Source of the DNA: Paratinospora sagittata
Taxonomy: Eukaryota; Streptophyta; Magnoliopsida; Ranunculales; Menispermaceae
Direction of reading: 5' to 3'
Assembly (NCBI GenBank): GCA_035771175.1
Contig: CM069602.1
Location: 9,427,501 to 9,491,500, forward strand
DNA length: 64,000 nucleotides
Part shown: positions 1-13,600 of the stretch, one piece after another
Position numbering within the stretch: the first letter of the stretch is position 1
Layout of the letters: each line of letters opens with the position of its first letter
The notes under the pieces: model-generated
Told to the model about the DNA's origin: nothing
Databases searched by the model: none
Seen by the model: the letters and a program-made list of their open reading frames with translations, nothing else
Position numbers and translations under genes: made by a program

Positions 1-190
1 ATATATATATATGTGTAATTATTAATTTAATTCAGAAGTCAAAGTGGAAGAAGGGAGAGGATTTCACAGGTTTTAACAAAAAATAAAAAAAATAAAAAAA
101 AAACTTTTAAAAAAATATTTGCTTAAACCTCCCCAAACCGCCTAGACGGTGGTCTAGGCGGTGCCACTACCCAAGAGGCCTAGGCGGGGC
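1..190. repeat. AT microsatellite and CCTAGGCG-rich repeat end
   Basis: The first 12 bases are an AT dinucleotide run. From about 122 to 213 the motif CCTAGGCGG and variants recur several times, and the block ends in CCTTGACAACACT. That ending matches the termini of the dispersed repeats at 15255-15936, 53389 and 56147-56671, so this is probably the end of a related, unclassified element beside or inside the LINE that follows. No gene is visible here. Confidence 0.45.
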
Positions 191-2490
191 CTAGGCGCCG
201 CCTTGACAACACTGCATCCTCCAACCTAGATATGAGATTAATGATTTCATCTTGATCTCTAGATGATAGAGCTCTACAAAAGTGAAAATTCTAGGGCAAA
301 AGAGGGGGGGGGCGGACATACTAGGTGCTAGGAAGGAAGCTCTGGGTTGGTTGTGGAGTGTAGATAAGCGAAAAAGGGAAGGAAAAGATGTGGCCAAGGG
401 TGATTCCCCAATCCAACTGTCTTCCCAAAACCAAAACATACGCCCGTCTCCAACCTCAGGCTTTAGATGCTCAAAGACTTGTGGAGCAAGGAATGAGTTA
501 AATTTCCACATACTTTCGAGTGTCATTCTTCTGCTTTGCCTAGAAACACCTCCACGCCTTAACATGGCATGCCTATTTATTATTACTTGTGCCCATAGTG
601 AGGTTTGATCACAAAAAAGTCTCCAGATCCACTTAGCACATAAAGCAGTGTTCCTCTTCAAAATGTAACCAATACCTAGTCCACCTTTCTCCACAGGTCT
701 TTGGACCACCTTCCAACTGATTAGAGAGAAAGCCCCTCTCTTGTCCTTACCCATCCAAAAGAAAGACTTAAATTTCTTCTCAATTTGATTGGCCACTCCA
801 CAAGGGATTTTGAACATGGATAGGTAATAGGATGGTAGAATGGAAAGTACAGATCGAGTGAGGGCAAGACGGCCCCCTTTTGACAGAAAAGATCTCTTCC
901 ACCTCTCCAACCTTTTTGATATTTTTGTAAGCACAGGTTCCCAGTCTCCCAGAAGGTAACAAAGTTGGGATTCGCACCTAATGGAAGTCTCAAGTACTTC
1001 ATAGGCCACGATCCAACCGCGCATTCCACCTTATTAGGAGCCCAATTAGCACATTTAAATCCATGTTTATCCTCGTAATCTGACTCTTTGCCATATTAAC
1101 TGTCAATCCTGAAATCTCACAGAAACATTGTATAGCATTAAGCACATTATCTTTTGATCCCTCCAGAAAAAAAAAGTGTGTCATTTGCAAACTGGAGATG
1201 TGAGATTTCCATCTTATTATTTCCCACTAGAAACCCTTTTACCAGGGAACATTGTCTTGCCTTTGTCATCAGCCTTTCGAGGCCATCCACCACTAGGGTG
1301 AATAGGAATGGAGAGAGTGGAAGTCCTTGTGGAAGTCCTCTGTCGCCTACAAACTTACCCTAGGCCTACCGTTGATCATGATTGAGTAAGTTGTCGAGAC
1401 GAGGCAGCCTAAAATCCACCGAATCCACCTCTCACCGAATCCTTTTTTCTAAAGCACAAACTCGTATGCTTTGCCAAAGCCCACCTTGAACACTACCCCT
1501 TCTAATTGTCTCACCCTATAGTCTTCTACCGCCTCATTGGCTATGAGAACTGCATCAGAATCTGTCTACCCTCAATAAAGGCCGATTGAGTGGGCTCAAC
1601 AACTTTGGAGATTTCTGACTTTAGTCTTAATGACAATACCTTTGATATAATCTTGTATAAGCTTGTCACAAGACTAATTGGTCTAAAGTCCTTCAAACTC
1701 CAAGAATGTGTCTTCTTAGGGATTAAGCAAATATAGGTCTCATTGGTCAAATTATTGACCACTTTGCTATGGTGGAATTCCCCCAACACCCTCATGATCT
1801 CCTACTTAAGCACCTTCCACGAGTGATGGTAGAATGTCGTAGAGAAGCCATCAGACCCTATGGTCTTATTACCCTCACAACTGAAAATCGTTGCCTGAAC
1901 CTCATCTTCCCCGAAAGGCCACTCGAGGAATGCTCCATTCTTCAATGTGTACAAGTCTCTAAAGTAATTCACAATCTCTTCTCTTCAACCACACCTTCCT
2001 TCGAGTCCACCAAGCTTCCATCTTTCTTTTCAATTTTAGAGATTGCACTTGAATTTCAACGTCTATTGAGTATGCTATGAAAGAATCTGGAATTAGCATC
2101 CCCCTCCTTCAACCACCGATTTTTTGCTTTTTGGAGGGCCATTCTGTCCTTGTTAAGACACGACACAGTCAAATCGGCCTTTGAAATTGTTCTAAAAATA
2201 TCCAATTTTGGAGACCACCTATTCTCTTCCTCCATAACATCTAGATTCCAGATGATGTCATCAAGTTCTTTCTTCTTTTAAGCCACGTAGCCAAATGTCT
2301 CCCTCTCCCATGACTTAGTCTGCTCCTTTATGTATTTCAAAGTGACCATGAATCTGTGTCCCTCCCTACTGAATGAATTGGACTCCTGCCACCAATGCCT
2401 AAGATTACACAAGAAATCCCTATGAGATAGCCACACATTCTCGAACCGGAAAGGAGATGGGCCCCATTTCACATCAACTGTATCTACCCA
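191..2490 (-). pseudogene. Degenerate LINE (non-LTR retrotransposon) reverse transcriptase
   Basis: Minus-strand pieces in several frames follow the order of a plant L1-type LINE ORF2. 2278-2472 matches the segment between endonuclease and RT (KWGPSPFRFENVWL). 1541-1795 is the RT fingers region (DFRPISLVTSLYKIISKVLS, QSAFIEGRQI). 999-1190 covers the catalytic strand and the segment after it (GLTVNMAKSQI). 191-1024 is thumb plus zinc-binding region (RLERWKRSFLSKGGRLALTR, FWFWEDSWIGESPLA). The catalytic FADD box reads F-A-N-D at 1180-1191, and a frameshift lies in or next to the T run that follows. Frame changes and stops show it is dead. It lies antisense just upstream of the first visible starch synthase exon, so it probably sits in an intron of that gene. 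Confidence 0.85.
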
Positions 2491-3024
2491 CTATAATGTT
2501 GTGTGCAATGGACTGCATATAGCTTCTTCTTTTTTTGTTGCTTTTACCAATCAAGGAATACATAGACAATGTGAAGAATATATTGCAAAGGTTTTCAGAT
2601 CAGTTGATTCATCATTCTGACATAGATTTTTTAAATAGAAAACATAATTTTTTATTGCTTTGATCAACTGGACTAAGAAATAGTACAAGCTTGGTGTCAG
2701 CATGTTGGATGGAGTAATCACTTCCATATCTTGTCTTTTTTATTTCTGGAAGTTACAATTTTATCCTGGCTCAAGTTTTTATGTCCTTGTTGCCTTCTAT
2801 TTTGAGTTATTGAGGCCAAGTTAAACCGATGTCCATTACCCTGTTAGGTAGACTTTGAACTGTTTTCAGTCCTGCCAGTCAGATTAATCTTACTGTCGAG
2901 AAGCTTTGAAGCATTAATAATCATTATATACCTTGATGTTATTCTTACTGTTGAGAAGCTTTAAGCCATTAATAATCATTATATACCTTGATGTTATTGA
3001 ACTGATTTTTCTTTCTATTAGTAG

Positions 3025-4010
3025 GTTGTAGTACCTCGGTATGGTAACTATGCTGAACTTAAGGATACAGGAGTGCGCAAGAGATACATGGTGAATGGAC
3101 AGGTATGCTGCTGCATTATTTAGCCTTGTCTTCCTTTTGAGCAAAAAATTGGATTTCAATTGCACCATGGTTGAGCAATAGCAACTCAATTTTGCAGAGT
3201 GTTGAAGTAACTTACTCCCAGGCATACATAGAGGGTGTTGACTTTGTTTTCATAGAAAGTCATATGTTCCGCCATATGGAGAATAATATTTATGGAGGAA
3301 ATCGAATGGTAAGATGTGATATTTCTTTTTTATATCCTATATTTATGGCATACTGTACTGTATTCTAACTCTTATTTTCATGTGGATTGATGGAGATTAT
3401 GACCATTGAAAGCAATGCTAATACTAAATATGTCATGTTACTTTTATAGTCATAGAAGTCAAAATGGATCCATCAGAATGATATCTTCTGAGATTATCTA
3501 ACTGTGATATTTGTCATGATGTTTAATCAATACATAAGCAACAGCTACAATTTAAATATGTGATTGTGGCATCGTGCATTGTCTATTTATTTATTTTTTC
3601 ATTTGCTCTTGTAGTTTCAAGATCTTTGATTTCCCTTTGAATGCAGGATATTTTAAAGCGCATGGTTTTATTTTGCAAGGCAGCTGTTGAGGTATGATTT
3701 CAGACCAATGATTTGGATGCATAGGATCTACTTCATACCATGATTTCTTATTTCATCTTCTTTCCATTCAAGTTCATGTTCTGCATTTTTCAATTTTAAG
3801 TTTTATAATAGATATCAACTCGCATCCAATTCTTATAATGCATGCTCCATTTCACACCTCTTCCCAACTAATTAAATTTCAACCAATTGCATATGTAATT
3901 TTTTTTTTTTCAAATAATACTTTTTTCATCGATAGTGATTGTAAAATATTATGTACTTCTTTTATTATTAATTTAAGCAATATATATTAAACTACCCTCT
4001 TGTACTACTA

Positions 4011-4060
<50 letters not shown>

Positions 4061-6671
4061 TGTGCGGCTGTGCTATTGTCAAATTGAACAGGAGGAATTT
4101 TAACGTGTACGTACTAAAACTGCTGTATTTCAAGAAATCTGAGATTTTAGGCATAACTATGCTCACTGGTTTTTCCAATTCTTTTCATGTGAAGCACTTT
4201 TGGACCCTAAGCGTGACATTTGTTAATATATGGTGGGACCTCCATTTGACATACATTAGTTTTGTATTACATGAGTTCATATCCATACAATCCTAGCTAA
4301 GCATCTGTATTGATACCCATAAAATGAATAAAAATGGGCATATCCAGTGCATGAGGCACCTTCCATTGCAGGATTTGGAGAAGGGACAATGTATACAGCC
4401 TTACCTCCACATTGGAGAGGTTGTTTTCAAATTCGAAACCATGATCTCTAGGTCACAATGGAGCAACCTTAACCATTATACCCAGGCCGCCCTTCACCAT
4501 GAAATGAATTCAATGCTAAAATAGAAGATCAAAGTTACAAGTTCATTGATCATCAGCAATGCTGTATGTATCCACTTACATGACAGAGGGAGGCGGGGAC
4601 CAAAATTTAGACGCTTGCTACGTCAAGATCTTGAGAATTTTCCTTGTCAAATAATGCAAAAAAATCCTTCATTTTGAAATGCAATGATAGCAAAGAAAAT
4701 ATTTATTGAGAAGTTGCAATCACCCAATCTGGTGAAAGTTTTTTTCTTGAGATTATGTTGGTGGGCTTCATCAAATTTTTAGTCTTACAAACTGCATTTG
4801 TGCCTCTCCATTTATTCTGCTATTCGATGAGTAGATTTTTATGCATTGCATGACAGATTATACCCTCTTTTAGATTAGAGAGGTGGTATATAAAGTTATA
4901 GCATAGAAAAGAGCATTAGATGAGCTACTGCCTATCATAGCAAGTACCCATGACAATGGTTTATTTATAATGGTGGAGTTATTTAATATTTCAATTGGCA
5001 TCTGAAGTAGTGAATCTACCTTCTTTCAGGTGCCATGGCATGTTCCATGTGGTGGGGTCTGCTACGGTGATGGTAATCTGGTCTTCATTGCAAATGATTG
5101 GCACACCGCCTTGTTACCAGTGTATCTTAAGGCATATTATCGTGACAATGGTTTAATGAAATACACCCGATCTGTTCTTGTGATTCATAACATAGCGCAC
5201 CAGGTTTGTCTTAAATGCTCTGTGTGATTTTCCATTCATGATTTTATTGCAGATCCATCCTTGTTGAGCCTTTTGTAATCTGTTTGAACTAAGAAGCAAA
5301 TTATGTTCTGCTCTTGGATTGCTCTTGGGCTTCAGGAAAATGAGTTCCCCATGCTCAACGCATTGTTCATTAAGCTCTAAAAACTATTTTGAGTTGGTCA
5401 AGTTTCTTCTTAGTACTTCATGTTTAGTAGTTTAATGGCCAAGGTTTTAGATGCACCAAATAGCCAAGACTCCCATCAAAATCGAGGAAAAGTGGATTTC
5501 ATATAATATTGGTAAAGAATGACGAAAGAGTTGCTTGCTTGGGCTTTTTGACAAAAAAAAAGAATATGACTATAAATAATAGACACCCAAGAGCCTGAAA
5601 TTGAATTTCGAGATCCGAGGCCTATTCTTCAGTAGTGGGATTCATCAAAATTGATTTCTTTGGTGATATAAAAACATTTTCTCAGCTCTATACTAATCCA
5701 TGTTTCTAATCCAGGGTCGTGGTCCAGTGGATGACTTCTCATGTGTGGATCTACCAGAACACTACATAGATCTTTTCAAATTATATGACCCTGTTGGCGG
5801 TGATCACTTCAATATCTTTGCTGCTGGCCTCAAAGCAGCAGATCGAATAGTTACTGTGAGCCATGGTTACGCATGGGAGCTGAAAACTTCAGAAGGCGGT
5901 TGGGGCCTGCATGAGATAATTAATGAGAACCATTGGAAGCTACGGGGCATTGTGAACGGGATTGATACAAAAGAATGGAACCCAGAATTTGATGTTCACC
6001 TGACGTCAGACGGGTATACCAATTACTCCTTGGAGACCCTTCAGAGTGGCAAGGCCCAGTGCAAGGCAGCTTTACAGAAGGAACTAGGCCTGCCCATTCG
6101 TGAGAATGTGCCTCTGATCGGTTTCATTGGGAGGCTTGACCCACAGAAAGGCGTCGATCTCATTGCTAAAGCCGTTCCATGGATGATGGGTCAGGACGTG
6201 CAGCTGGTCATGTTGGGTACCGGGAGATCTGACCTGGAACACTTGCTCCGGCAATTTGAGAGCCAGCATCACGACAAAGTTAGAGGATGGGTTGGGTTTT
6301 CGGTGAAGACAGCTCACCGAATCACTGCGGGTGCAGACATCTTGTTAATGCCCTCAAGGTTCGAGCCGTGTGGACTGAACCAACTCTATGCAATGAAATA
6401 TGGGACTGTTCCTGTTGTCCATGGTGTTGGAGGACTCAAAGATACTGTACGGCCTTTTGATCCATATAAAGAAACGGGGCTTGGATGGACATTTGACAGG
6501 GCTGAGGCGAATAGGCTGATTCATGCACTGGGAAATTGCTTACTCACGTATCGAGAGTATAAGACCAGTTGGGAGGGTTTACAGAGACGGGGTATGACGC
6601 AGGACCTCAGTTGGGATAATGCTGCTCGGCACTATGAGGAAGTTCTTGTTGCTGCCAAATACCAGTGGTGA
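3025..6671 (+). CDS. SS2: Starch synthase II (soluble), 3' exons; 5' end outside window
   Basis: ADP-glucose:alpha-1,4-glucan glucosyltransferase (GT5) of plastid amylopectin synthesis. Five exons join in frame: 3025-3102, 3198-3308, 3647-3691, 5030-5203, 5715-6671, giving 454 C-terminal residues. All introns are GT-AG. The protein carries [45 protein letters not shown] (start of the GT1 domain), [15 protein letters not shown] and the second glycine-loop region [12 protein letters not shown]. It ends in LVAAKYQW. The [16 protein letters not shown] block near the end is typical of class II rather than GBSS, SSI or SSIII. The transit peptide and first KxGGL loop exons must lie left of position 1 or beyond the LINE; none is visible in 2490-3024. 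Intron 4 (3692-5029) holds a CT/AT microsatellite and an Au-type SINE. Confidence 0.93.
4011..4060. repeat. (CT)n(AT)n microsatellite
   Basis: A CT run followed directly by an AT run lies within intron 4 of the starch synthase gene. It is a compound dinucleotide repeat likely to vary in length. Confidence 0.9.
4363..4500 (-). mobile_element. Au-type SINE in starch synthase intron
   Basis: Read on the minus strand, the segment shows an A-box-like start (GCCTGGGTATAATGGTTAAG), the stretch GTGACCTAGAGATCATGG, a B-box-like TTTCGAATTTG, then AACAACCTCT and GGTAAGGCTGTATACA. That order is characteristic of the widespread plant Au SINE family as I know it. It lies in the long intron 3692-5029, antisense to the gene. 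I found no clear target-site duplication. Confidence 0.7.
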
Positions 6672-7609
6672 TCTTCACAGCACAGTCCAAGAAGCCTTTA
6701 GTTTTGAGTAAATGATTTAGGTAATATCTTGTTTGTTAGAAAGCATGTTAAAACAGGAAATTTAAAAATGGGATGAATGTTCTGATTAATAAGGTTGGCT
6801 GCTAATCTTTTTGGACGGTTGTTGGCATTCCATGTTTGAATGGTAGAAATTCACTACCACTCCCTTTCTGATTTTCTACAGTGCAGTATTGTAGCACCAT
6901 TTCAACCATAAATTCTAAGAGTATTATTTATGACCAGAACAACTTGCCCTAATGCCCTAACAAAATAAAAGAACTTGCATTAATGCATCTCATAATTCAT
7001 TTCTCATCAGTCAAAATGCTTAATGTTCACCTCATGTGGCGAATCTCTTGGCACCATGTTTAATTCAGTGATTCAACATTAATGTGCCTATTAAAGGAAA
7101 TTGAAAAAGATAAAAAAAGGATGCAAAATTGAGTCTTGCCAGTGGTGCTTCTAAGTCCAAGTGCACCCAAAGTCATCTTATATTCCATCAAAACCCAGAA
7201 GTCATCATATAGGGTGAACTTAACCTAAATGCAAAATGACAATGGATCTCCTGCTTTTCCTGATACATTGGATTGAATCCTTTTATTCCATCAAAACCCA
7301 GGAGTATTTCAAGGATGAAAAAAAGAAAAAAAAAAAGTTGCAAGATGACTCAAGAAATAGTTACTAAAGCGATTTAAAAAAAAAAAAAAAAACCTGGGAA
7401 ACAGATCAAACCACCATTTTATTGATTCACTAAGGATATTGAAACAATTGAGATGCAAAATTGTATCATTGTGTCCAAATCAAATTATCTCCCATGTATG
7501 GAAACCAAGATCAATGGGAGGCAGGCTATTGAGCAAGAATACATATATATGAATTGCACTCAATAACCATATGAAATTTTATGTAGTAAGGGTGGCAAGG
7601 ATGGATAAA
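6672..7609. other. Convergent intergenic region
   Basis: This holds the 3' UTR of starch synthase II and the 3' flank of the convergent DCN1-like gene. It contains A runs at about 7320-7336 and 7376-7392. No further coding segment was recognised. Confidence 0.6.
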
Positions 7610-10600
7610 TTATGTGTATGGAACCCTCCTTTTCTGATTGAACTGCAAGCACGGCCCTTTTGAGAGAAGTCCTGCGAAGCCTTCAGACAGGCTGCCTTCA
7701 ACTGTACATGCTGAACCTAGGGGGCTACTGTGCTTAACTATTTCCATGTAGTCTTCAGTAGCATCCCCTGAGGGTTTGGTCTCACAGGGCTCTGGTTTTT
7801 CATCCAAATTGTTGTGTCTATTCCGCTTAGAACCGAATAAAGGGCCAAAGCTCCAGGAGTTGGGGTACAAGGAGTTTGACGATTCAACCATATGTCTACC
7901 AAAGGATGTAATAGACTTTCTTTTCAAACCAGAAAACACTTTCAGGCCTGCAAAAGAAATATTAAAACATTCTCTCACGTGGGCAATTGCTCTAATAAGT
8001 GGAAGATAATCATCATGGTAAACAGATATTATCAATGTTTAAGGTACAAGTACCAGGGAAACCATCGTCAGCAATGCACGGTTTGGCTTCAGAGTCGCAA
8101 CAGTTACAACTACAAGACCTTGTGCTACAATTATTAGATAATGTGATTCTGCAATTCATTCAGAGTGAGACAAAGAAGAGCTGTAAGTCCAGTATTATAA
8201 TGCAAAGAGTTCGAAAAAGAAAAACTAAAAGGGGTCATTTTAGAAGTTAATAAACTCAAGATTCCAGGCTTCCAGGTCCTATGAGGTCCACTCACTCTAA
8301 GCAAAAGCAAAAACAAAGTTTAAAAGGTGCTGGAGATATAGGTCTTGAGGCTTGGTTGAGGCCAAGGTTTGTACAGAAGGCCTTGATGATTTTAATAAAA
8401 GAATAACTCCATCAAAGGGTTATAACTTTCAAAGCAAATATGAAAAAGCTTCACATCTTAGAAGCAATGCTTGTTTTGGCACCTTTTGACTAATGACCTC
8501 ATGAAGATGTATTGTTTAAATTGTATTTCTTTTCTGTTCCACACATGGTACCATGTATGATTATCATTTCAGTTATAAAGGTTTCCTATTACAAATTTCT
8601 TTAAACCCCACTTTCTAGAACCTCTTTGATCCCAAAGTTCTTCCATGTCTTCTCCTTCTCACACAGGGCATCACCTAAACACTGAGTTACATAGACTCTC
8701 CTCAACAACTCGAGCTGTCTGTGTCAGTGTGATATGCCAACATGGAGACTGACAACACCTCAAATCTGAACACAGGCACTCCTTATGTTCGCAGACAAAT
8801 CTGCAGATTCTCTGAAGAAAGAAGAGAAAGAGGAGTGGAAGAAGAGAAGAACAAATTGGAAATGACCGACAAGTGATGGGCAAAAGCTGCAAGGGAAAAG
8901 AGGGAGTAAGAATAAGAGGAAAGGAGAAGGGGAAAAATTCCACAGAAAAAGAAGATGAGAAAAGGAAGAAGACAAGGAAAAAGGAAAAGATTAGGAATAG
9001 AAAACAGAGAGAAGAGAACAATGTAAAGAAACAAAGAAAGAAAAATAAGGAAAGAAGAAAGAACACAGGCTTAATTTGAGGAATGAACATAGTTCATATC
9101 TAAATTTGTACATATGGTTCTTCAGAATCCAAACCAAACCAAACTGATTAAACTGATCGTTCTTTTTTCTTTTCTTTCTTTCTTTCTTTCTGTTTTTTTT
9201 TTTTTTTTTTTTTTTTTTGAGAAGATACAAGGTTAGTAGTTAGTTGTATAACCAGCTCCATTACGAGACTACACTCTCGGGGAGGTATCAGGCTTATTCC
9301 TGACCCATTAATCTCCCTCACCGCGCCTAGGGTGAGGCAGTGGCAAGAATTGAACCTAGAACCTTGGGTTTCCAAAGCCATCTCAACCCTATCCATTCTT
9401 AAACTGATCGTTCCAAGCAAATTTCATTGAGCACTTTAATTACATTGAATAGGATTGGATTTGAAAAGATAAAACTGATTGGATAGAATCAATTATCAGA
9501 ATCTAGAAGTATAAAAAAATGAAACAACTGAAATAATCAAATCTACTTTTTTAAGTATTAAATGTCACTTTATCTTGTCAAGATTTGTTAAAACATAATT
9601 TATATGCTTTTCAGCCACACAAATCACATAATTCTAACTTCTAAGGTTCTACTCTTTTAAAAACCCTGAAGGTAAAAGTTAAAATAATGAACCATAGTTT
9701 TTAAACACATCGACATATGCTTGAGAAAAATAGATAACTATTAGGATGATATTAAATTACTATGGCCGACATAAATAAGGCTTAAAAGCAAACCATTTTT
9801 GTTATAAGAAATGATATAAAAAGCAAACCAATTTTGGATTATAATTATGAATTGGTTTAAATTGGATTTGAAAACACACAAACTTACTAAGAATGGATAG
9901 GGTTGAGAGCACATATATAGCATACAATAATTGATTGGAACCAATGACCACTATTAATATGCATGATATTCGCACAAGGTGGTCATGTGTGATTTAATAT
10001 ATAATGATTGAAATTGAATGATTGAATTGATAATGTATTAAAACTAACAAATATTGAACCGGCTTGAATTGGATATATATAACCCATTGCAAGTTTGGAT
10101 CGGATTTGGTTTGTAAAATTCAACCTATGATGGATTGGATTGAGTCTTGTTTTAGGTTGCTTTTGATTCATGATTCAAAAACTAAAATACAATCTAAAAA
10201 GTAAAAATTTAAAAAAACAACTATTTATTGGTTTCTAAAAACAACCTTTTTTCTAAGTAAAACTTTGAAAATCATTTCTAAATTTAACCAACCAAATGTT
10301 TTTTCTATGCTTTCAAGTTTATGGGCGCACAAAACTATATGCCAACCACAAACTAAACTATGCCTAAATTTTGCATTGGTTTTAACCTGATGCACATTCC
10401 ATTGCAGATACTTTGAACATAAACTCAATTTGAGGGAAAGAAGAGAAAGAATAACATTTTAGATATGTCCCTATATCCCATAGCTTGGGAATGAACAAGT
10501 CCAACCTCTATACATGCACTAACATGTGCCACCTACTAATCACTACATCATTAGAGAGTATATACATATATAGACACAGACTAGTGTACAAGCGGTGATA

Positions 10601-13600
10601 AGGATGTGAAATGGGGCATGCATCATGAGAATAAAAATGAAAAGAAGAAATGTGAAATTGAATGGAAAGAAGATGAAATAAGAAGAGAGGTTCGGAATAG
10701 GAAATAATGGTGGTGGTTTGCCTATAAAAGAGGGACATAAGTTTTGCTTAAATTTACGGCACTATCATAATTACTTTATATAGCTTATGCCCTAAAGATC
10801 ATTTAAAATAAAATGATATTTTTGGAAGAATTGGCAAAACAGAATCACTATGAGAAGTAAATTATTTTTTTCATAATAGATTAGATTAGAAATTCGGATC
10901 ACCAGCTTCCACCCCACCCCACCCCCGGCGTCTTTCCCATTTTTTTCAATTCAATAATGGGCTTTTGTGGTAATGTCTATACCTTGATTATTTTTTAAAA
11001 TGTTGATTGTCTTGCTTTACCCATGGTCTCCTTTAATAATGAAATTCTTGGGTTCAGATTTATCACAAACAAAGCATTAGGGTGGCATAAAAGAAACCAA
11101 CAACTATACTTCACAAGCGATACACTGATAACAGGGCATACATCTCCCTTGCAGGCTCACTACCATGTCCCTGATTTTTTATGGGAGCTTTTAGTTGAGC
11201 AATTTTTATTTGTTTTTTTTTTTTTTTCCAGGAAATGAATATACCACACGAAGCTTATGAAGACCAAGGAATCAAACCTATGCATATGCTCCACAAAATC
11301 ATCTATAAGAACAGGCCAAGCACCTGCAGAAGCCACCAAAGCAAAAGAAAATATGATTAAAAAACACAGCTTTTGCAAAAATTACTGCTTAATAATACAA
11401 GACCAAGTTGTTCACACTACTTAATAAAGGTTCCAAATTTTATATGCTACAAACATGGTATTAGTACTACATTGATTTTACTCTCCAATACTAAGTAATA
11501 CTCATCAGCATTCCCAACACAAGTAGTAAGTGATTTGCAACCTCTTAATAGACAATGAAAACAGCTAAGAGAAATTGACACATATTCCCTCTTAAACTGG
11601 CATGAACCAAAGCATAAACATCTGGAAATAGAAATGGATAGATAAAGAAGCATAGAATAAAATCAAGAATTCAAGATGGCTAGATTCTCTATCCAAATAT
11701 GATATTCTCCTATAAGGCTATAAGTTTAAGATTGCATCTTAATTACCAGGAATGGCTGCACAAATCATACAAGCCATTTCAATTTTACACATCAACTAAG
11801 GCATGAATTCTCATTCTATGGAAAACCACTCTTCGTTAATATTTCAAATCATCCCCTGATCTAGGGAAATGGAAAGACGGATGTTTCATGAAACCATCAG
11901 TCATTCAGTCATTAACTCAGTAATAGTTTGAGTAACCTCTCTTTTCTTTAGCTAAATCATTGCTACTCTGAAATCTGGAATATATCCTTCTTTTTCTTTA
12001 TATTTAATTCTAATTCTCAGCTTGTAAAAATTGAAACTATGATCATAAATGCCAAACTATGCTCGGAAGTCCTGAAACACAGTAAGCAAATTGGCCAAAA
12101 AAATATCACTTTCTGAATAAACACAAATGTCCCTTAAGAAATGATATCAACAAATAAGTTTCACAAGCATCTCTGAAGTATAAAAAGGTCTCCATTTTTT
12201 CCAGTCTAAGACAGAATGGTAGTATCATAATAATCCTTCAATGTATCCCCCAAGAAAACAGAACATAGGCTCTCAATAGCTCCCTTAAAGTTGAAAATGT
12301 TCACCAGCTGAGAAAGACTATCTTATTTACATTTTATCCTCCATCTATGCACGAGGAAAACCATAAAAGGATGCAAAGTGACCTTACTTAGGATAAAAGG
12401 GGTGGAGGCAATGCCTTAGCCAATTTCAGAGTCCAAAATCGACGACTTACTATTGCTTTATTAATTTTCTCATCAAGAATGTTTTGTCTCTCAAAAAGTT
12501 TTTAAGTGTAAAGTCAGAACAGAACTCCATTCAAGTTGAGTTCTTACCTACAATGTTCCTGTTCTGATGGTTTACATCAATGATGAGAACATTATCATCA
12601 TCATCAAAACCACCTTACCTACTCTTAACAAGTCAGCAGAAGGAACCACATTTCTCCATTCTATTACATTTCAAGCCATGTCTCAGCTTATTATCACTCA
12701 ATCACTGCTGTTTCAGAGTATCAAGTCGGTACTTTTTGCGCACAATCCTTTTTCTTTTTCTTTTTCTTTTTTTTTTTTTTTGAGCAGATACGAAGAATGT
12801 ATTCAATAAATTTTATCAACTACTGGAGTTGCTCCTACATGTGCATTCCATTCATACTCTAGTGATAATCACCTCAAGAAAATCCACAACTGGCTAGTCA
12901 AGAGCCATATGACATAAACAGTCTTGTAGCTGGTAATAATTTACAACACTTTCAAGTATATTAATTCAAACACAGTGGCGTGCAACAAATACCAGTATAT
13001 AATAAGTAAATATTCAATTATACAAGATGTCTTTAGAATCATTAGAAATCATAGGTCGAAAACAAAATTAAAGTTCAGTTTATGCAACTCAAGATCATAC
13101 CAAGACGTTAATAACTGGTAAATTGAACCAAGTCAAAGAAATCCTAATGCATAAAAATGGAGTGCCACTATGGAATTGAATAGTTACATGTAAACCCTCC
13201 TCATACCAAGTAAAAAGTGTATGAATATATAGTTACTTCTAAACTGAAATGAAGAGATTAGTCATCATATAGGCCAGTGAACTATAGTGAAAATTTTGGT
13301 AATAGATGGACAAGCAAAACTAGATATGTGGCCTACCAATTCAAACATATGTGATGAAGCAACTCAACTACATTAGTACCTTTCGGATCATACCCTTCAA
13401 GATCTTCATGCACACAACGACTGAAGGCTAGAACTTGTTGCCAGGTGTCCTCCGAGATATTAAATCTTTGATGCTTCTAAACAAAATTCAATAGAATGGT
13501 TTCTTTAACAGGATCCAAACAAGAAACAACCAATTCATTCAAAGAGAATGGTTGTTAAGTTAAAAAAATCACAAACAAATGAGCATTTACGCATAACAAA

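Noticed and set aside
4000..4296. 98-aa frame beginning with Ser/Leu and Tyr/Ile repeats
   Set aside because: Translation of a CT/AT microsatellite within a starch synthase intron.
8671..9090. Several overlapping long frames on both strands
   Set aside because: They translate a purine-rich low-complexity tract inside a DCN1-like intron; composition is Ser/Phe/Leu- or Lys/Glu-only with no domain.
9200..9420. tRNA gene suggested by B-box-like GGTTCAATTC
   Set aside because: The flanking sequence does not form a cloverleaf, and A tail plus TSD show a SINE.
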